DNA from: Sphingobacteriaceae bacterium DW12
GTDB taxonomy: Bacteria; Bacteroidota; Bacteroidia; Sphingobacteriales; Sphingobacteriaceae
Assembly (NCBI GenBank): GCA_000783305.1
Contig: JROE01000002.1
Location: forward strand, 682,001-746,000
Length of the DNA: 64,000 nucleotides
Direction of reading: 5' to 3'
Part shown: piece after piece, positions 52,929 through 62,394 of the stretch
Position numbering within the stretch: the stretch's first letter is position 1
Layout of the letters: each line of letters opens with the position of its first letter
The notes under the pieces: generated by a model
Told to the model about the DNA's origin: nothing
What the model saw: only the letters and a program-made list of their open reading frames with translations
Database searches by the model: none
Made by a program: the position numbers and the translations under genes

Positions 52929-53387
52929 TTACATAAAATGATATAGAAAGACTACATCACCCACATAAGCAGGTTTTGGCTGGTCCTTGATGACAAGGGT
53001 TGCCTCTATTATGACCTTGGTAGTACCTCTCAGGTTGACGATAGATTTAAGTTTGGCCTGCAGTTGGACTTCATTATCGACCAACACTGCTTGTCCAAAT
53101 TTCAAACTTTCAATCCCGTAGTTTATTTCCATCTTAAGGTTCCGGACATCCGCAATCTGTTTCCATAAATATGGAATCAGCGATAGGGTCAAATAACCAT
53201 GGGCAATAGTCGATTTAAATGGCCCCTCACGTTCAGCCCTTTCTGTATCGACATGTATCCATTGATGGTCCAATGTCGCGTCCGCAAATGCATTGATTTG
53301 CTTTTGATCGATTTTATGCCATTCCGATACACCTAATTCTTTGCCCAAATGCGAATGAAACTCTTCAAAATTGTTTATTACTACCAT
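52929..53387 (-). CDS. MaoC-like (R)-enoyl-CoA hydratase family protein
   Basis: 152 residues, hotdog fold. Catalytic Asp and His lie in FADATLDHQWIHVD and the STIAHGYLTLSL helix follows, as in MaoC hydratases. The likely reaction is hydration of enoyl-CoA. The gene is single and leftward. Confidence 0.9.
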   Translation of the reverse strand: MVVINNFEEFHSHLGKELGVSEWHKIDQKQINAFADATLDHQWIHVDTERAEREGPFKSTIAHGYLTLSLIPYLWKQIADVRNLKMEINYGIESLKFGQAVLVDNEVQLQAKLKSIVNLRGTTKVIIEATLVIKDQPKPAYVGDVVFLYHFM

Positions 53388-53720
53388 ATATTTTTATTTA
53401 ACCATTTAAAATAGCGCTAACTACCTCACCTTCTTTTCATTACAACAAATCCCGCATCAACCATTTTATCGCCTCCTGAACGTGATTAATCCAAATTAAT
53501 AAATTTCCATCTAAACTCCGGGAAAAATATTTTAATACACGCTAAATACCCCGCTATTCCCCCTATACAGAAGCAACTATTCCTCCATAGCAAGACCTTT
53601 CTAAGGATACAAATCCCTGCTTTCAGGGACGGCCACTATACTCCAAAATTTGTAAATTGCAAACGCAAAATGAACAATAAATAAAAAAACAAAGAATAAA
53701 CATCTGTCAATAGCCCATAC
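53388..53720. other. Intergenic region before hypothetical lipoprotein
   Basis: 333 bp, AT-rich, no supported ORF. It should carry the promoters for the leftward MaoC and the rightward lipoprotein. I see no clear box or structure. Confidence 0.4.
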
Positions 53721-54791
53721 ATGAAATCCATATTCTTTTTCTGCATATTCCTCCTATCCCTTAGCAGCTGCCGCCAGCAAGTAAGCAATCAAACAACAAC
53801 AACATTCACAAACGATTCCCTACCCGGAGGCGGCTTGGCAGACATATCCGATTTTGACAGCACCGCACCAGTCGACAATGTCAATGATGTCAACTTTTTC
53901 GTCTATACTAAATTAGACAGCGTCACGTTATATACCCAGCCACAAGCACAGGCCAAAAGCCTGAGAATCGTCAACGATAGATTCAACAATTACTATGGTT
54001 TTGAAGATTTAGGAGATTTTTTCAAACTGCATTATCAAATAAAAAACAATCCTCCGACAACAATTGTTGCCTATGTCTCGAAACAGGAATTTACCAAAGA
54101 TTCCCAACTATCCCTGCAAGGTATAGATTTGAATGTCATTCGTTCCAGCGCTCAAAATGGAGTTGACGATCACACAACCAAATCATTCTCCAAATTAGGG
54201 ACTATTTCTTTCATTGATGAAGCCACTTACCTCCAAGCAAAAAAACAGACCAACACAGAGCCCCTCATGCCCAATCCCGAAATGAAATTTGATGGGTCCG
54301 CTTGGTCGCTTTCTTCAAGCGGCGCTAAAGATTTTCAAGTTGTAAAACATTTGGTCGGTGCAGAGGAAGATACCCAGTACACTTACAGAGGGCGCTCCTC
54401 CACCATCAATAGGGAGATTTTCCTAGAGCAAGACCATATGTCTGGCATGGACCACTACGTCGGTTATGACCCCGATGCTCCTGATGAGACACCGGCCTAT
54501 TTCAGTAGCCTGCCCATCATCCTTCCTACCCAAGGACTAGTCGCTACAATCCATACCAACACCGATCAAATGACCGATTTTGTACTCACAGGCTACGACC
54601 ACCAATCCAATACCCTTACCATCTTGTTATATGCCAACTTTACTAATTTTAAAGTTCCAGATACAAGTTCTCTCTTTTGGGTGGATTCGCGGACACTATA
54701 TTTCAAAGCGACCCATTCCAATACACGCACATCCGACCCTAATTATAGATTCGAATATCTCAAATTACAACTTTCAACAGCATTAGACTGA
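53721..54791 (+). CDS. Hypothetical lipoprotein
   Basis: 356 residues with a signal peptide and lipobox LSLSSC. Residues about 60-125 resemble an SH3b-like module (VTLYTQPQAQAKSLRIVNDRF and DFFKLHYQ). The rest is beta-rich with no recognised domain. The 3' end overlaps the convergent membrane gene by 9 bp. Confidence 0.72.
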   Translation: MKSIFFFCIFLLSLSSCRQQVSNQTTTTFTNDSLPGGGLADISDFDSTAPVDNVNDVNFFVYTKLDSVTLYTQPQAQAKSLRIVNDRFNNYYGFEDLGDFFKLHYQIKNNPPTTIVAYVSKQEFTKDSQLSLQGIDLNVIRSSAQNGVDDHTTKSFSKLGTISFIDEATYLQAKKQTNTEPLMPNPEMKFDGSAWSLSSSGAKDFQVVKHLVGAEEDTQYTYRGRSSTINREIFLEQDHMSGMDHYVGYDPDAPDETPAYFSSLPIILPTQGLVATIHTNTDQMTDFVLTGYDHQSNTLTILLYANFTNFKVPDTSSLFWVDSRTLYFKATHSNTRTSDPNYRFEYLKLQLSTALD

Positions 54792-55421
54792 TAGGGCATC
54801 CATTATCCAGTCTTTCCATCCCCCCCCCTTCTCCATACTTGCTTTTTTTATCCATCGGTATTCCAATGCCGCAAGGATTAGGTAAAATCCCGAAAAGAAC
54901 AAGCATTTTCCATATCCCGACATCATATAGCCATCTCCGTTTGGAATCAATGTCACCAATCCCATTTTGTCTAGCATCATCTCTACAAATACGACAATCG
55001 GGATCAAGCCAAAAGCCAGTAAGAAGCGTAGACCTTTTGCGCTGATGATACGATCCCTATTCAAAATAGGAGCATCTTCAAATAAGAATTTGTTCGACAA
55101 TATAATAGAAATGAAAGTATTGACGTAAAGCGAGTTAAAATCCCCTTTTAAATAGAAAACAACCGCTGCGATCAGCAAGATCGTAATCATTAACCATTTT
55201 CGCTTATCAAAAGGCATCATAAAGATGATGATAATGGGTATGGTAAACCAAATATCAAAAAACCACAGATAAATGAGCCCTTCCTCCGCTTCCCGTCCTA
55301 TTAATTCAGGAAAAAAAGAAACGATAAAATACTGCACAGCCAACAGAACCAAGGAAAATACAGCTTCATATTTCCATATAAAATAAGGCGTATTAGGCAT
55401 GGAAAATTTGGAATTTATCAT
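54783..55421 (-). CDS. Hypothetical multi-pass membrane protein
   Basis: 212 residues with about five to six hydrophobic helices (first at 18-37, 48-66, 75-90, 130-150, 175-190). No family recognised. An ATG at 55400 (MPNTPYF) is an alternative start. It lies 48 bp after the end of dnaE2 on the same strand, so read-through is possible. Confidence 0.65.
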   Translation of the reverse strand: MINSKFSMPNTPYFIWKYEAVFSLVLLAVQYFIVSFFPELIGREAEEGLIYLWFFDIWFTIPIIIIFMMPFDKRKWLMITILLIAAVVFYLKGDFNSLYVNTFISIILSNKFLFEDAPILNRDRIISAKGLRFLLAFGLIPIVVFVEMMLDKMGLVTLIPNGDGYMMSGYGKCLFFSGFYLILAALEYRWIKKASMEKGGGWKDWIMDALSV

Positions 55422-55469
55422 AATAGTTTATGCCGCTAAAGATAATAAAATCAACACCTCCACTAGCAT

Positions 55470-58400
55470 TTATTTAAAATCACGCGCAGCAGGAAAGATT
55501 TCACCCTGTATACCTACGGGTTTTTTGATTTTTTTCGGCTGTGTTGCCCCTATTATCTCCCCTTTTTCAACAGCTTTTGGGGGTTCTTGTTCCGTCGACC
55601 TTTCTTCCCCTATAGCCGTCAACCCCTGCAACAGTCCAGACATATCATGACAAGCCGCTGCAATGACATGCGTCACTTCCCCTTCCCGCTGGATCTTCCC
55701 CTCCACCATCAATAATTTAGCCCGCACAATATCCCTTCTGGATTTATCAAATAATTTTTTGAAAACCACTAAGTTGGCAGTCCCCGTCTCATCCTCTATC
55801 GTGATGAAGCATATTCCAGTAGCCGTCCCCGGACGTTGTCTTACCAGTACCAGCCCCGCTACCCTTACTAGTGTACCGTCCGGCCACAGGTTCAATTCGC
55901 GTATCGCCAAGACGCGAGCAGCAAATAGCTTTCGGCGCACAAAGAGTACTGGATGCGCCTTTAAGGAAAGAGAAGTCGCACTATAGTCATGCAATACATG
56001 TTCAGCGGCCGTCATCTTGGGGAGAGCGACCGATGGTTCGAGGGCACTTTCGGATACCTCCCCTTCAAAGAGACCTATTGGTCGATCGGCCAATGCCGAG
56101 ATTTCCCACAAAGCCTGCCTCCTATCCAGACCCATCGACCGAAAAGCATCCGCATCCGCCAGTCGTTCCAAAGCAGCCATAGAGACGCCCACATCCAATA
56201 GCATAGCCATACTAGCATACCCCTTGCCTCTTCCAGCAACCAGGACCTGCATCTCCTCCTCCTTCAATCCTTTGACCTGCCTAAAGCCTAGACGGATTTT
56301 ACAATACCCCCCCTGAGTCCCCATCGACCCGACTAATGTATTGTCCCATTCCGATCGGTTTACATCTACAGGAATGACTTTCACTCCATGCTTTTGGGCA
56401 TCGATGATCAATTGTGCTGGTTGATAGAATCCCATCGGCATACTATTGAGCAAAGCCGTGGCAAATACATCCGGATAATGATACTTGATCCACGAAGATA
56501 CATATACCAATAGCGCAAAGCTTGCTGCATGGCTTTCCGGAAAGCCATAGCTTCCAAACCCCTCCAATTGCTTAAATATCCTTTGCGCAAATTCTTCCGT
56601 ATAGCCATTTTGCACCATCCCCCCGACCAACTTCTGTTTATACTGGCTGACCAAGCCCTTCGATTTGAAAGTCGCCATACTCCGTCGTAGTCCATCCGCC
56701 TCCGCCGGGGTAAACCCTGCAGCTACGATCGCAATCTCCATCGCCTGCTCTTGAAATAAAGGTACACCACAAGTTCGTTCCAAAATCCCTCTCAATTCTT
56801 CAGAAGGGTATTCAATTGGCTCCTCTCCATTACGCCTTCTTAGATAGGGATGCACCATATCCCCTTGAATCGGGCCAGGCCGTACGATTGCTACTTCGAT
56901 TACCAAATCATAAAATTTCTCGGGCCTCAACCGTGGGAGCATGGACATTTGTGCACGGCTCTCCACCTGAAAGACCCCAATCGTATCCGCATGGCTGATC
57001 ATCTCATAGACCTCTGGTTCATCTTGTGGGACATTCGCTAACGTCATCTCGCGCCCATGGTACTCCTTGATTAGATCGAAAGCTTTACGAATACAGGTTA
57101 GCATCCCTAAGGCCAATACATCCACTTTCAAAAACCCTAAAGCTTCGATATCATCCTTATTCCATTCAATATTGGTTCGATCCGCCATACGGGCATGCAG
57201 TATCGGGCATAAATCCGAAAGTTGGCCCTGCGTAATCACGAAGCCCCCAGTATGCTGTCCCAATTGTCTCGGGAAGCCCCTATATTCTTCCGTCAGCTGC
57301 AGCACCTTGACCAGATGCTTATCGTTCGGGTCAAACCCCTCACTCATTCCCGACTTGCCTTCCAACCACTCAGGCGTCAGCTCAAACTTAGACTTCGACA
57401 GTTTGTCTACTGTATCTACCGACAGTCCCATTGCTTTACCTACATCCCGGATTGCTCCCTTCCAATGTATCTGTGTCACGGTAGCCACCACACCTGCCCG
57501 ATTCCGTCCGTACTTGTTATAAATATATTGCATCACCTCCTCCCTTCTTTCATGTTCAAAGTCCACATCAATATCCGGCGGCTCATCCCTAGCATCCGAC
57601 ATAAAGCGGGCAAATAGCAGCTTTACTTTCGTCGGATCTACAGCCGTGATCCCCAAACAATAGCATACCACCGAATTCGCCGCAGACCCCCGACCTTGGC
57701 AAAGGATATTTTGTTCCTTGGCAAAGCGTACATAATCATATACCGTTAGAAAATAGGATGCATAGTTCTTGCGTTCCATAAATTCCAATTCCATTTCAAT
57801 CGTCTCCCGGATATGATCGGGAATATGACCATCGAAGCGCTCCTCAGCACCAGCCCAAGTCAATCTGCTCAGCTCCTCCTGTGGCGTACGTCCGCCAGTC
57901 GTAATCTCTTCGGGATATACATACGCCAGACTGTCCAAGTTAAATCGACATGCTTCCGCAATCTCTTCTGCATGCAAAATAGCCCGCGGATAGCCCCTAA
58001 ATAGCCGATGCATTTCAGCAATGGGCTTCATATATCGTTCTGCATTTTGAAAAAGACGAAAACCCGCCTCTTGGATGGTACATTTCTCCCGGATACAAGT
58101 CAGGATATCCTGCAGCTCACGCCTATCCCGATCATGATAATATACATCGTTGATGGCCACCATCCCCATATCAAGTGCAGTAGCCAACTGTTCTATTCTA
58201 AATAAACGCTTACCGTCATCCCCTTGATAAGAACGCATAGCCCCGATATAAAGCTCCTTTCCAAGCTTTTGTCTATATTCCCTGACCGCTCCTTTAAAAA
58301 GCTCATCAAAGTCATAATCAGCATTTAACCCATCAGGTGGCAATACGACTAGCTTCATTCCCTCGGCATGTGCATATACATCCGCTTTATACAAGTGACA

Positions 58401-58709
58401 TTGCCCCTTCTCCGCGCGCAGATTACCTTTCGTCAACAGCCCCGATAAGCGAGCATAAGCCGCCATATCGATAGGATACGCCAACAAACTCGGCCCATCC
58501 AACAATTCCAATCGACAAGCCGGTATCAACCTTATCCCACTCGCCTTTGCCGCTACATGTGCCCGCACGATACCCGCCAATGTATTCCAATCGGCAATAG
58601 CCAAGGCGGTATACCCCAATGCCGCAGCCTGTTCGACCATTTCTTCCGGGTGGGATCCCCCCCGTAGAAAACTGAAATTGGTCGTCACCTGTAATTCTGA
58701 ATATGTCAT
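55470..58709 (-). CDS. dnaE2: Error-prone DNA polymerase III alpha subunit (DnaE2/ImuC)
   Basis: 1079 residues. The PHP domain (1-240) begins with TNFSFLRGGSHPEEMVEQA and has IADWN where DnaE1 enzymes usually have TDH, so its metal site is probably altered. The polymerase core carries CQGRGSAANSVVCYCLGIT and the catalytic PDIDVDFEHERREEV. The HhH/OB part follows (VRVAGLVLVRQRPGTATGICF near 950). Third gene of the imu cassette, 3 bp after imuB. It copies damaged DNA with low fidelity. Confidence 0.95.
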   Translation of the reverse strand: MTYSELQVTTNFSFLRGGSHPEEMVEQAAALGYTALAIADWNTLAGIVRAHVAAKASGIRLIPACRLELLDGPSLLAYPIDMAAYARLSGLLTKGNLRAEKGQCHLYKADVYAHAEGMKLVVLPPDGLNADYDFDELFKGAVREYRQKLGKELYIGAMRSYQGDDGKRLFRIEQLATALDMGMVAINDVYYHDRDRRELQDILTCIREKCTIQEAGFRLFQNAERYMKPIAEMHRLFRGYPRAILHAEEIAEACRFNLDSLAYVYPEEITTGGRTPQEELSRLTWAGAEERFDGHIPDHIRETIEMELEFMERKNYASYFLTVYDYVRFAKEQNILCQGRGSAANSVVCYCLGITAVDPTKVKLLFARFMSDARDEPPDIDVDFEHERREEVMQYIYNKYGRNRAGVVATVTQIHWKGAIRDVGKAMGLSVDTVDKLSKSKFELTPEWLEGKSGMSEGFDPNDKHLVKVLQLTEEYRGFPRQLGQHTGGFVITQGQLSDLCPILHARMADRTNIEWNKDDIEALGFLKVDVLALGMLTCIRKAFDLIKEYHGREMTLANVPQDEPEVYEMISHADTIGVFQVESRAQMSMLPRLRPEKFYDLVIEVAIVRPGPIQGDMVHPYLRRRNGEEPIEYPSEELRGILERTCGVPLFQEQAMEIAIVAAGFTPAEADGLRRSMATFKSKGLVSQYKQKLVGGMVQNGYTEEFAQRIFKQLEGFGSYGFPESHAASFALLVYVSSWIKYHYPDVFATALLNSMPMGFYQPAQLIIDAQKHGVKVIPVDVNRSEWDNTLVGSMGTQGGYCKIRLGFRQVKGLKEEEMQVLVAGRGKGYASMAMLLDVGVSMAALERLADADAFRSMGLDRRQALWEISALADRPIGLFEGEVSESALEPSVALPKMTAAEHVLHDYSATSLSLKAHPVLFVRRKLFAARVLAIRELNLWPDGTLVRVAGLVLVRQRPGTATGICFITIEDETGTANLVVFKKLFDKSRRDIVRAKLLMVEGKIQREGEVTHVIAAACHDMSGLLQGLTAIGEERSTEQEPPKAVEKGEIIGATQPKKIKKPVGIQGEIFPAARDFK

Positions 58710-58712
58710 CCC

Positions 58713-60212
58713 CTACGCAAAAAATCCGTGAATAAACCATTGAGGATCATCTTCCCCATAATTTCCCGACCTAAAGATCCAATAACGAGCCCCCCGCTCA
58801 TCCTCCACACAATAATAATCCCTATGCAGTCCCTGCTGTTGCCACCATTCCTGCTCGATACGTTCGGGACCATCAGCTTTACGGACTTGATGGATATGCC
58901 CTTTATAGCGAAACACCATAGGCGGATAGTCAGGTATGGGCGCCGTCACTTCGATCCGGTGCGGGGTCCCCAAAAGATTGACCGGCCGTTTCACATCATT
59001 TCGCCAAGCCGTAGTCGCTTTCTCTTCAAAAGAACAAGCTCTTTTGATGGAGCGTTCTGGCCAATAATGCTCCGCCGGTAAGTAACGGTGTATTGCCCCC
59101 ATCCCCACTCTCACACCTACGCGATCCAATAAATTCAAGATGGCTTTATGATCTGCACCCTGTGCCATATTCCACAACGTCTCCTGCGTGGGTGACAGGT
59201 CCTCCACCACAGGCACCTCCAATATAAACAGTTCAATCCCCAATCCCGGCCTGATGGTCGCTATCTTCAATTCAAACAGTTTAAATAGATGTTTGACATG
59301 CCTTACCGGTTGATTCGTTCCGATAGCTATCTCCTGTTTTTTGCCATCTATACGGTATCCACTAAAGATAGCGCTACGCAACCCCTTTCCCTCTTTGGAT
59401 AGTCGCTGGCAGACTATCTCCAACAGCTTCTCCAATGCTATTCCTATTCCCACAGCCGTACGGATAGGCTCTAGACAGGGCAAGCGCTCTTGGTAAGGCT
59501 GAGGCGGCTGTATGGGTAGAAGAGCTTCCTCTACCTCACCTAGGGCCTGTGCCACCCGGTCCAATAAGGATTGGCCAAAGCGTCTTCGCAATACCGATCG
59601 AGGTATCTGCACAAAATCCTTGATTTGATAGAAACCTAGCTTATGCATCCTGTCCAGCACCACCGCATCAAGTCGTAGCGCCGCAGGTGGCCAGCTCAAC
59701 AAAGCCTCTAACTGGCCGCCTGGCTTGACAATATCAGCATCCTTACCAAAATGGGCACTAGCCCAAGCCGTACCCACTGTGTCAGCAATTGCTGCACGAA
59801 CGTGGTAGCCCGCTTTTTTGAACTTGGTCAACATCTCGATCAAGTATTTCCCTTCACCTCCCCACAAGTGTGTGCAGCCACTGACATCCAGTATCAGACC
59901 ATCAGTAGCATCAATAGCCACTAACGGACTATAGCGGATACACCATTCAGCTATGGCTTTCAATAGCTTCGCTCCCCGTCCTGCTTCTTCCTCCAAAACC
60001 TCCATATCTGGAAAAAGTGCTCGCACATCCGCCACCACCATACCCTGCTCCACCCCCATCCGGTGCGCATCGATACTGACCGACTTAATGCACATCCTTC
60101 CGCGTTCAGGAGCTGCCAACACAAAAGGAGTCCCTCTTAAAGCCGGCTTCCGTATGGCCAACCAATCCGTCAACAGATGACAGAACCATATACTCATAAA
60201 TCGCTTTCCCAT
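58713..60212 (-). CDS. imuB: ImuB, Y-family-like polymerase subunit
   Basis: 499 residues. The Y-family fold is recognisable (SVSIDAHRMGVEQGMVVADVRALFPD, GLILDVSGCTHLWGGEGKY, HKLGFYQIKDFVQIP), but the acidic catalytic residues are missing: SIWFCHLLTDW replaces DxDxFF, and no SxDE is present. This matches ImuB as a non-catalytic hub that recruits DnaE2 to the sliding clamp. QERLPCLEPI (about residue 245) could be the clamp-binding region. One base separates it from imuA. Confidence 0.92.
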   Translation of the reverse strand: MGKRFMSIWFCHLLTDWLAIRKPALRGTPFVLAAPERGRMCIKSVSIDAHRMGVEQGMVVADVRALFPDMEVLEEEAGRGAKLLKAIAEWCIRYSPLVAIDATDGLILDVSGCTHLWGGEGKYLIEMLTKFKKAGYHVRAAIADTVGTAWASAHFGKDADIVKPGGQLEALLSWPPAALRLDAVVLDRMHKLGFYQIKDFVQIPRSVLRRRFGQSLLDRVAQALGEVEEALLPIQPPQPYQERLPCLEPIRTAVGIGIALEKLLEIVCQRLSKEGKGLRSAIFSGYRIDGKKQEIAIGTNQPVRHVKHLFKLFELKIATIRPGLGIELFILEVPVVEDLSPTQETLWNMAQGADHKAILNLLDRVGVRVGMGAIHRYLPAEHYWPERSIKRACSFEEKATTAWRNDVKRPVNLLGTPHRIEVTAPIPDYPPMVFRYKGHIHQVRKADGPERIEQEWWQQQGLHRDYYCVEDERGARYWIFRSGNYGEDDPQWFIHGFFA

Positions 60213-60213
60213 A

Positions 60214-60948
60214 CTATCCCGTGTATGACAATATTCCTCCTTGGGGTTGCTTCACTTTATCCATATGGCAAAACTGCCCATTCTTCCATTGCAGCTGCCA
60301 GCTACCTAATCGGCCATTCCGTACCTTGAGGAGCTCCACGTTCCAACAAGGAGGCCCTACACCTGGCAGCCCTGCTTCAAGCACGCTGGCTACCGGCGAG
60401 ATCTTCCATCGCGCCACACTCGTCGTATTTCCGACTTTATGAGGTTGATAACAATGCATCAGTCCCGTCACCCCACTTTGTTCCACAGCAAGTTGAAGAC
60501 GTCGGGATTGCATAAAACTTATTTCGTTCAATTCTGCCACCACCACCGTAAGTGCCTCACATTTGAGAGCCTCCTCTACCGTCCACAATACATCTTTCTC
60601 CTGTACCAAATCAATAAAAATAATACGGTCCGGATCGATGCCAAAGATTTTCAAACCTGCCGGGAACAACGTCCTTTTGGTCCCGATCCATAGACACACC
60701 CCTCCTTGAGGAATCAAACGCCCCAACAGGCCTGCAACAAAGCCTCCCGTTGCCGCAGCCTCCTCTGCGCCATGGCTCATAAACTCATGAATGACCCCCG
60801 TAGGGAAGATTCCATTTGGGAATACGCGCTCCAATGACCCCAATCCAACAGTGCAATGCTGCGATGAAGGCTCCTTAAACCCTTCCAAAGAAAGAATCTC
60901 CTTTTGGAGTCTTTCCACAATCTCACTTTTCGAACCTCCATGATACAT
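60214..60948 (-). CDS. imuA: ImuA, RecA-like mutasome protein
   Basis: 244 residues with RecA-fold strands: GVIHEFMSHGAEEAAATGGFVAGLL replaces a true Walker A, and ALTVVVAELNEISFMQSRRLQLAVEQSG resembles the Walker B and L1/L2 region. It lacks the LexA-cleavage coprotease site features. First gene of the three-gene operon, divergent from the S24 regulator. Confidence 0.9.
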   Translation of the reverse strand: MYHGGSKSEIVERLQKEILSLEGFKEPSSQHCTVGLGSLERVFPNGIFPTGVIHEFMSHGAEEAAATGGFVAGLLGRLIPQGGVCLWIGTKRTLFPAGLKIFGIDPDRIIFIDLVQEKDVLWTVEEALKCEALTVVVAELNEISFMQSRRLQLAVEQSGVTGLMHCYQPHKVGNTTSVARWKISPVASVLEAGLPGVGPPCWNVELLKVRNGRLGSWQLQWKNGQFCHMDKVKQPQGGILSYTG

Positions 60949-60975
60949 GATAATTAAAATTAAATTCGTATTATT

Positions 60976-61013
60976 GTCACTAATAATAACAAAATAGTGT
61001 TACCAATAATAAC
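60976..61013. promoter_or_regulatory. Two phased direct repeats, candidate operators
   Basis: GTCACTAATAATAAC (60976-60990) and GTTACCAATAATAAC (60999-61013) match at 13 of 15 bases, 23 bp apart, about two helical turns. The second ends 3 bp before the regulator's ATG. They lie in the 67-bp gap between imuA and the S24 regulator and probably bind it, to repress both directions. Confidence 0.6.
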
Positions 61014-61015
61014 AA

Positions 61016-61831
61016 ATGAAAACTGAATCCCCAAAAATATTTTTCGGTCCGAATATTAAATTCCTCCGCGAACGCAGAAAGATAAGTCAAGAAAGCCTCG
61101 CCGAAAAACTCCATGTAACAAGGGCAAAGCTTGCCGCACTTGAGATTGGACAGACCAAGGCACCTCAGCCTGAGGATTATATCCGTTTCTCAGACTTCTT
61201 TACCATCAGCATAGATAGCCTGATTAAAGCCGATCTATCAAAGCTCGGCGAATTAAAGTTACGGGAGTTGGAAGCCGGCAATGATGTCTATATAATGGGA
61301 GGCAAGATTAGGGTACTGGCCATCACCGTAGACAAAGAGCAAAAAGAAAATACCGAATATGTGCCCGTACATGCTAAAGCTGGATATACCTCAGGCTACA
61401 ATGATCCGCAGTTCATTGCCCAATTACCCAAATTTTCTTTACCCAATCTTCCTACAGACAAAAGCTTCCGCATGTTTCCCATTGCCGGAGACTCTATGCT
61501 CCCCATTGTTCAAGGAAGCGAAATCATTGCGGAATATGTAGAAGATTGGAAGAATTTAAAGCCACAGACCCCTTGTGTCGTCATTTTGAATGGACAGCAG
61601 GATTTTGTATTCAAAATGGTCACTTTACAACAACGGACATTTTTATTAGAATCCCTTAATACCACCTACAAACCTTATGAAGTCGGGATTGCAGATGTAT
61701 TGGAAATTTGGCAATTCTATAGCTATCATTCCCGTCACATGCCTGATGGCCCCACCGAAATGAAAGAAGTAAAGGTCTTGATCGATCAAATATTGGCCGA
61801 TATGCAAATATTGAAGAAGAAAAAACAGTAG
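61016..61831 (+). CDS. XRE-family repressor with S24 (LexA/CI-like) domain
   Basis: 271 residues. N-terminal helix-turn-helix (LRERRKISQESLAEKLHVTRAKLAALE, residues about 15-45). The C-terminal S24 domain holds a possible cleavage pair Ala122-Gly123 (VHAKAGYTS), nucleophile Ser160 (GDSMLPI) and Lys200 (FVFKMV). These spacings (38 and 40) agree with LexA and lambda CI. So RecA-stimulated self-cleavage is plausible, giving damage-induced release of the divergent imu operon. It ends 11 bp from the convergent chromate transporter. Confidence 0.88.
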   Translation: MKTESPKIFFGPNIKFLRERRKISQESLAEKLHVTRAKLAALEIGQTKAPQPEDYIRFSDFFTISIDSLIKADLSKLGELKLRELEAGNDVYIMGGKIRVLAITVDKEQKENTEYVPVHAKAGYTSGYNDPQFIAQLPKFSLPNLPTDKSFRMFPIAGDSMLPIVQGSEIIAEYVEDWKNLKPQTPCVVILNGQQDFVFKMVTLQQRTFLLESLNTTYKPYEVGIADVLEIWQFYSYHSRHMPDGPTEMKEVKVLIDQILADMQILKKKKQ

Positions 61832-61842
61832 ATATGCCCGCT

Positions 61843-62391
61843 TCAATACACCAACAACCCTACGGCTGCCGAGATAAAAATAATATATACCGGATGCATT
61901 TTATACTTGATGGACAGTAGCAGTGCCCCAACGAAAAAAACGGGACTCAAATAGTCAATAAAATTATCACTATTCATTAAAGAAAGGGCGGCTATTCCAA
62001 TAAGCGCTATACTTAACGGTTTGATTCCCGCAAGCGCAGCTGCAAAGTATGTATTTGTCCTAAATTTGGTATAGAAATAGGAAATCAGGACAATCAATAT
62101 AAACGAAGGGAGACATAGTGACAGCGTAGCCACCACCGAACCTAAGACAGCCACGGAGGACGAATAACCAGCATGCACTAGCGCAGTGTAACCCGCATAA
62201 GTAGCCGTATTAATGCCAATGGGGCCAGGTGTCATCTGCGAAATAGCGATAAGGTCCGTAAATTCCTGAGCCGTCATCCATCCATTCTGTACCACCACCT
62301 CGTCCTGAATCAACGATAACATAGCATATCCACCACCAAAACCCAGTGTTCCAATCTTAATAAATACCCAAAATAACTTCAAAAATATCAT
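61843..62391 (-). CDS. Chromate transporter family protein, half B
   Basis: 182 residues, about six membrane helices. Short-chain CHR protein: FIKIGTLGFGGGYAMLSLIQDE and SQMTPGPIGINTATYAGY are the family motifs. Acts with its partner as a heterodimer. Starts 3 bp after the upstream half. Family members export chromate or sulfate-like anions. Confidence 0.92.
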   Translation of the reverse strand: MIFLKLFWVFIKIGTLGFGGGYAMLSLIQDEVVVQNGWMTAQEFTDLIAISQMTPGPIGINTATYAGYTALVHAGYSSSVAVLGSVVATLSLCLPSFILIVLISYFYTKFRTNTYFAAALAGIKPLSIALIGIAALSLMNSDNFIDYLSPVFFVGALLLSIKYKMHPVYIIFISAAVGLLVY

Positions 62392-62394
62392 ATC

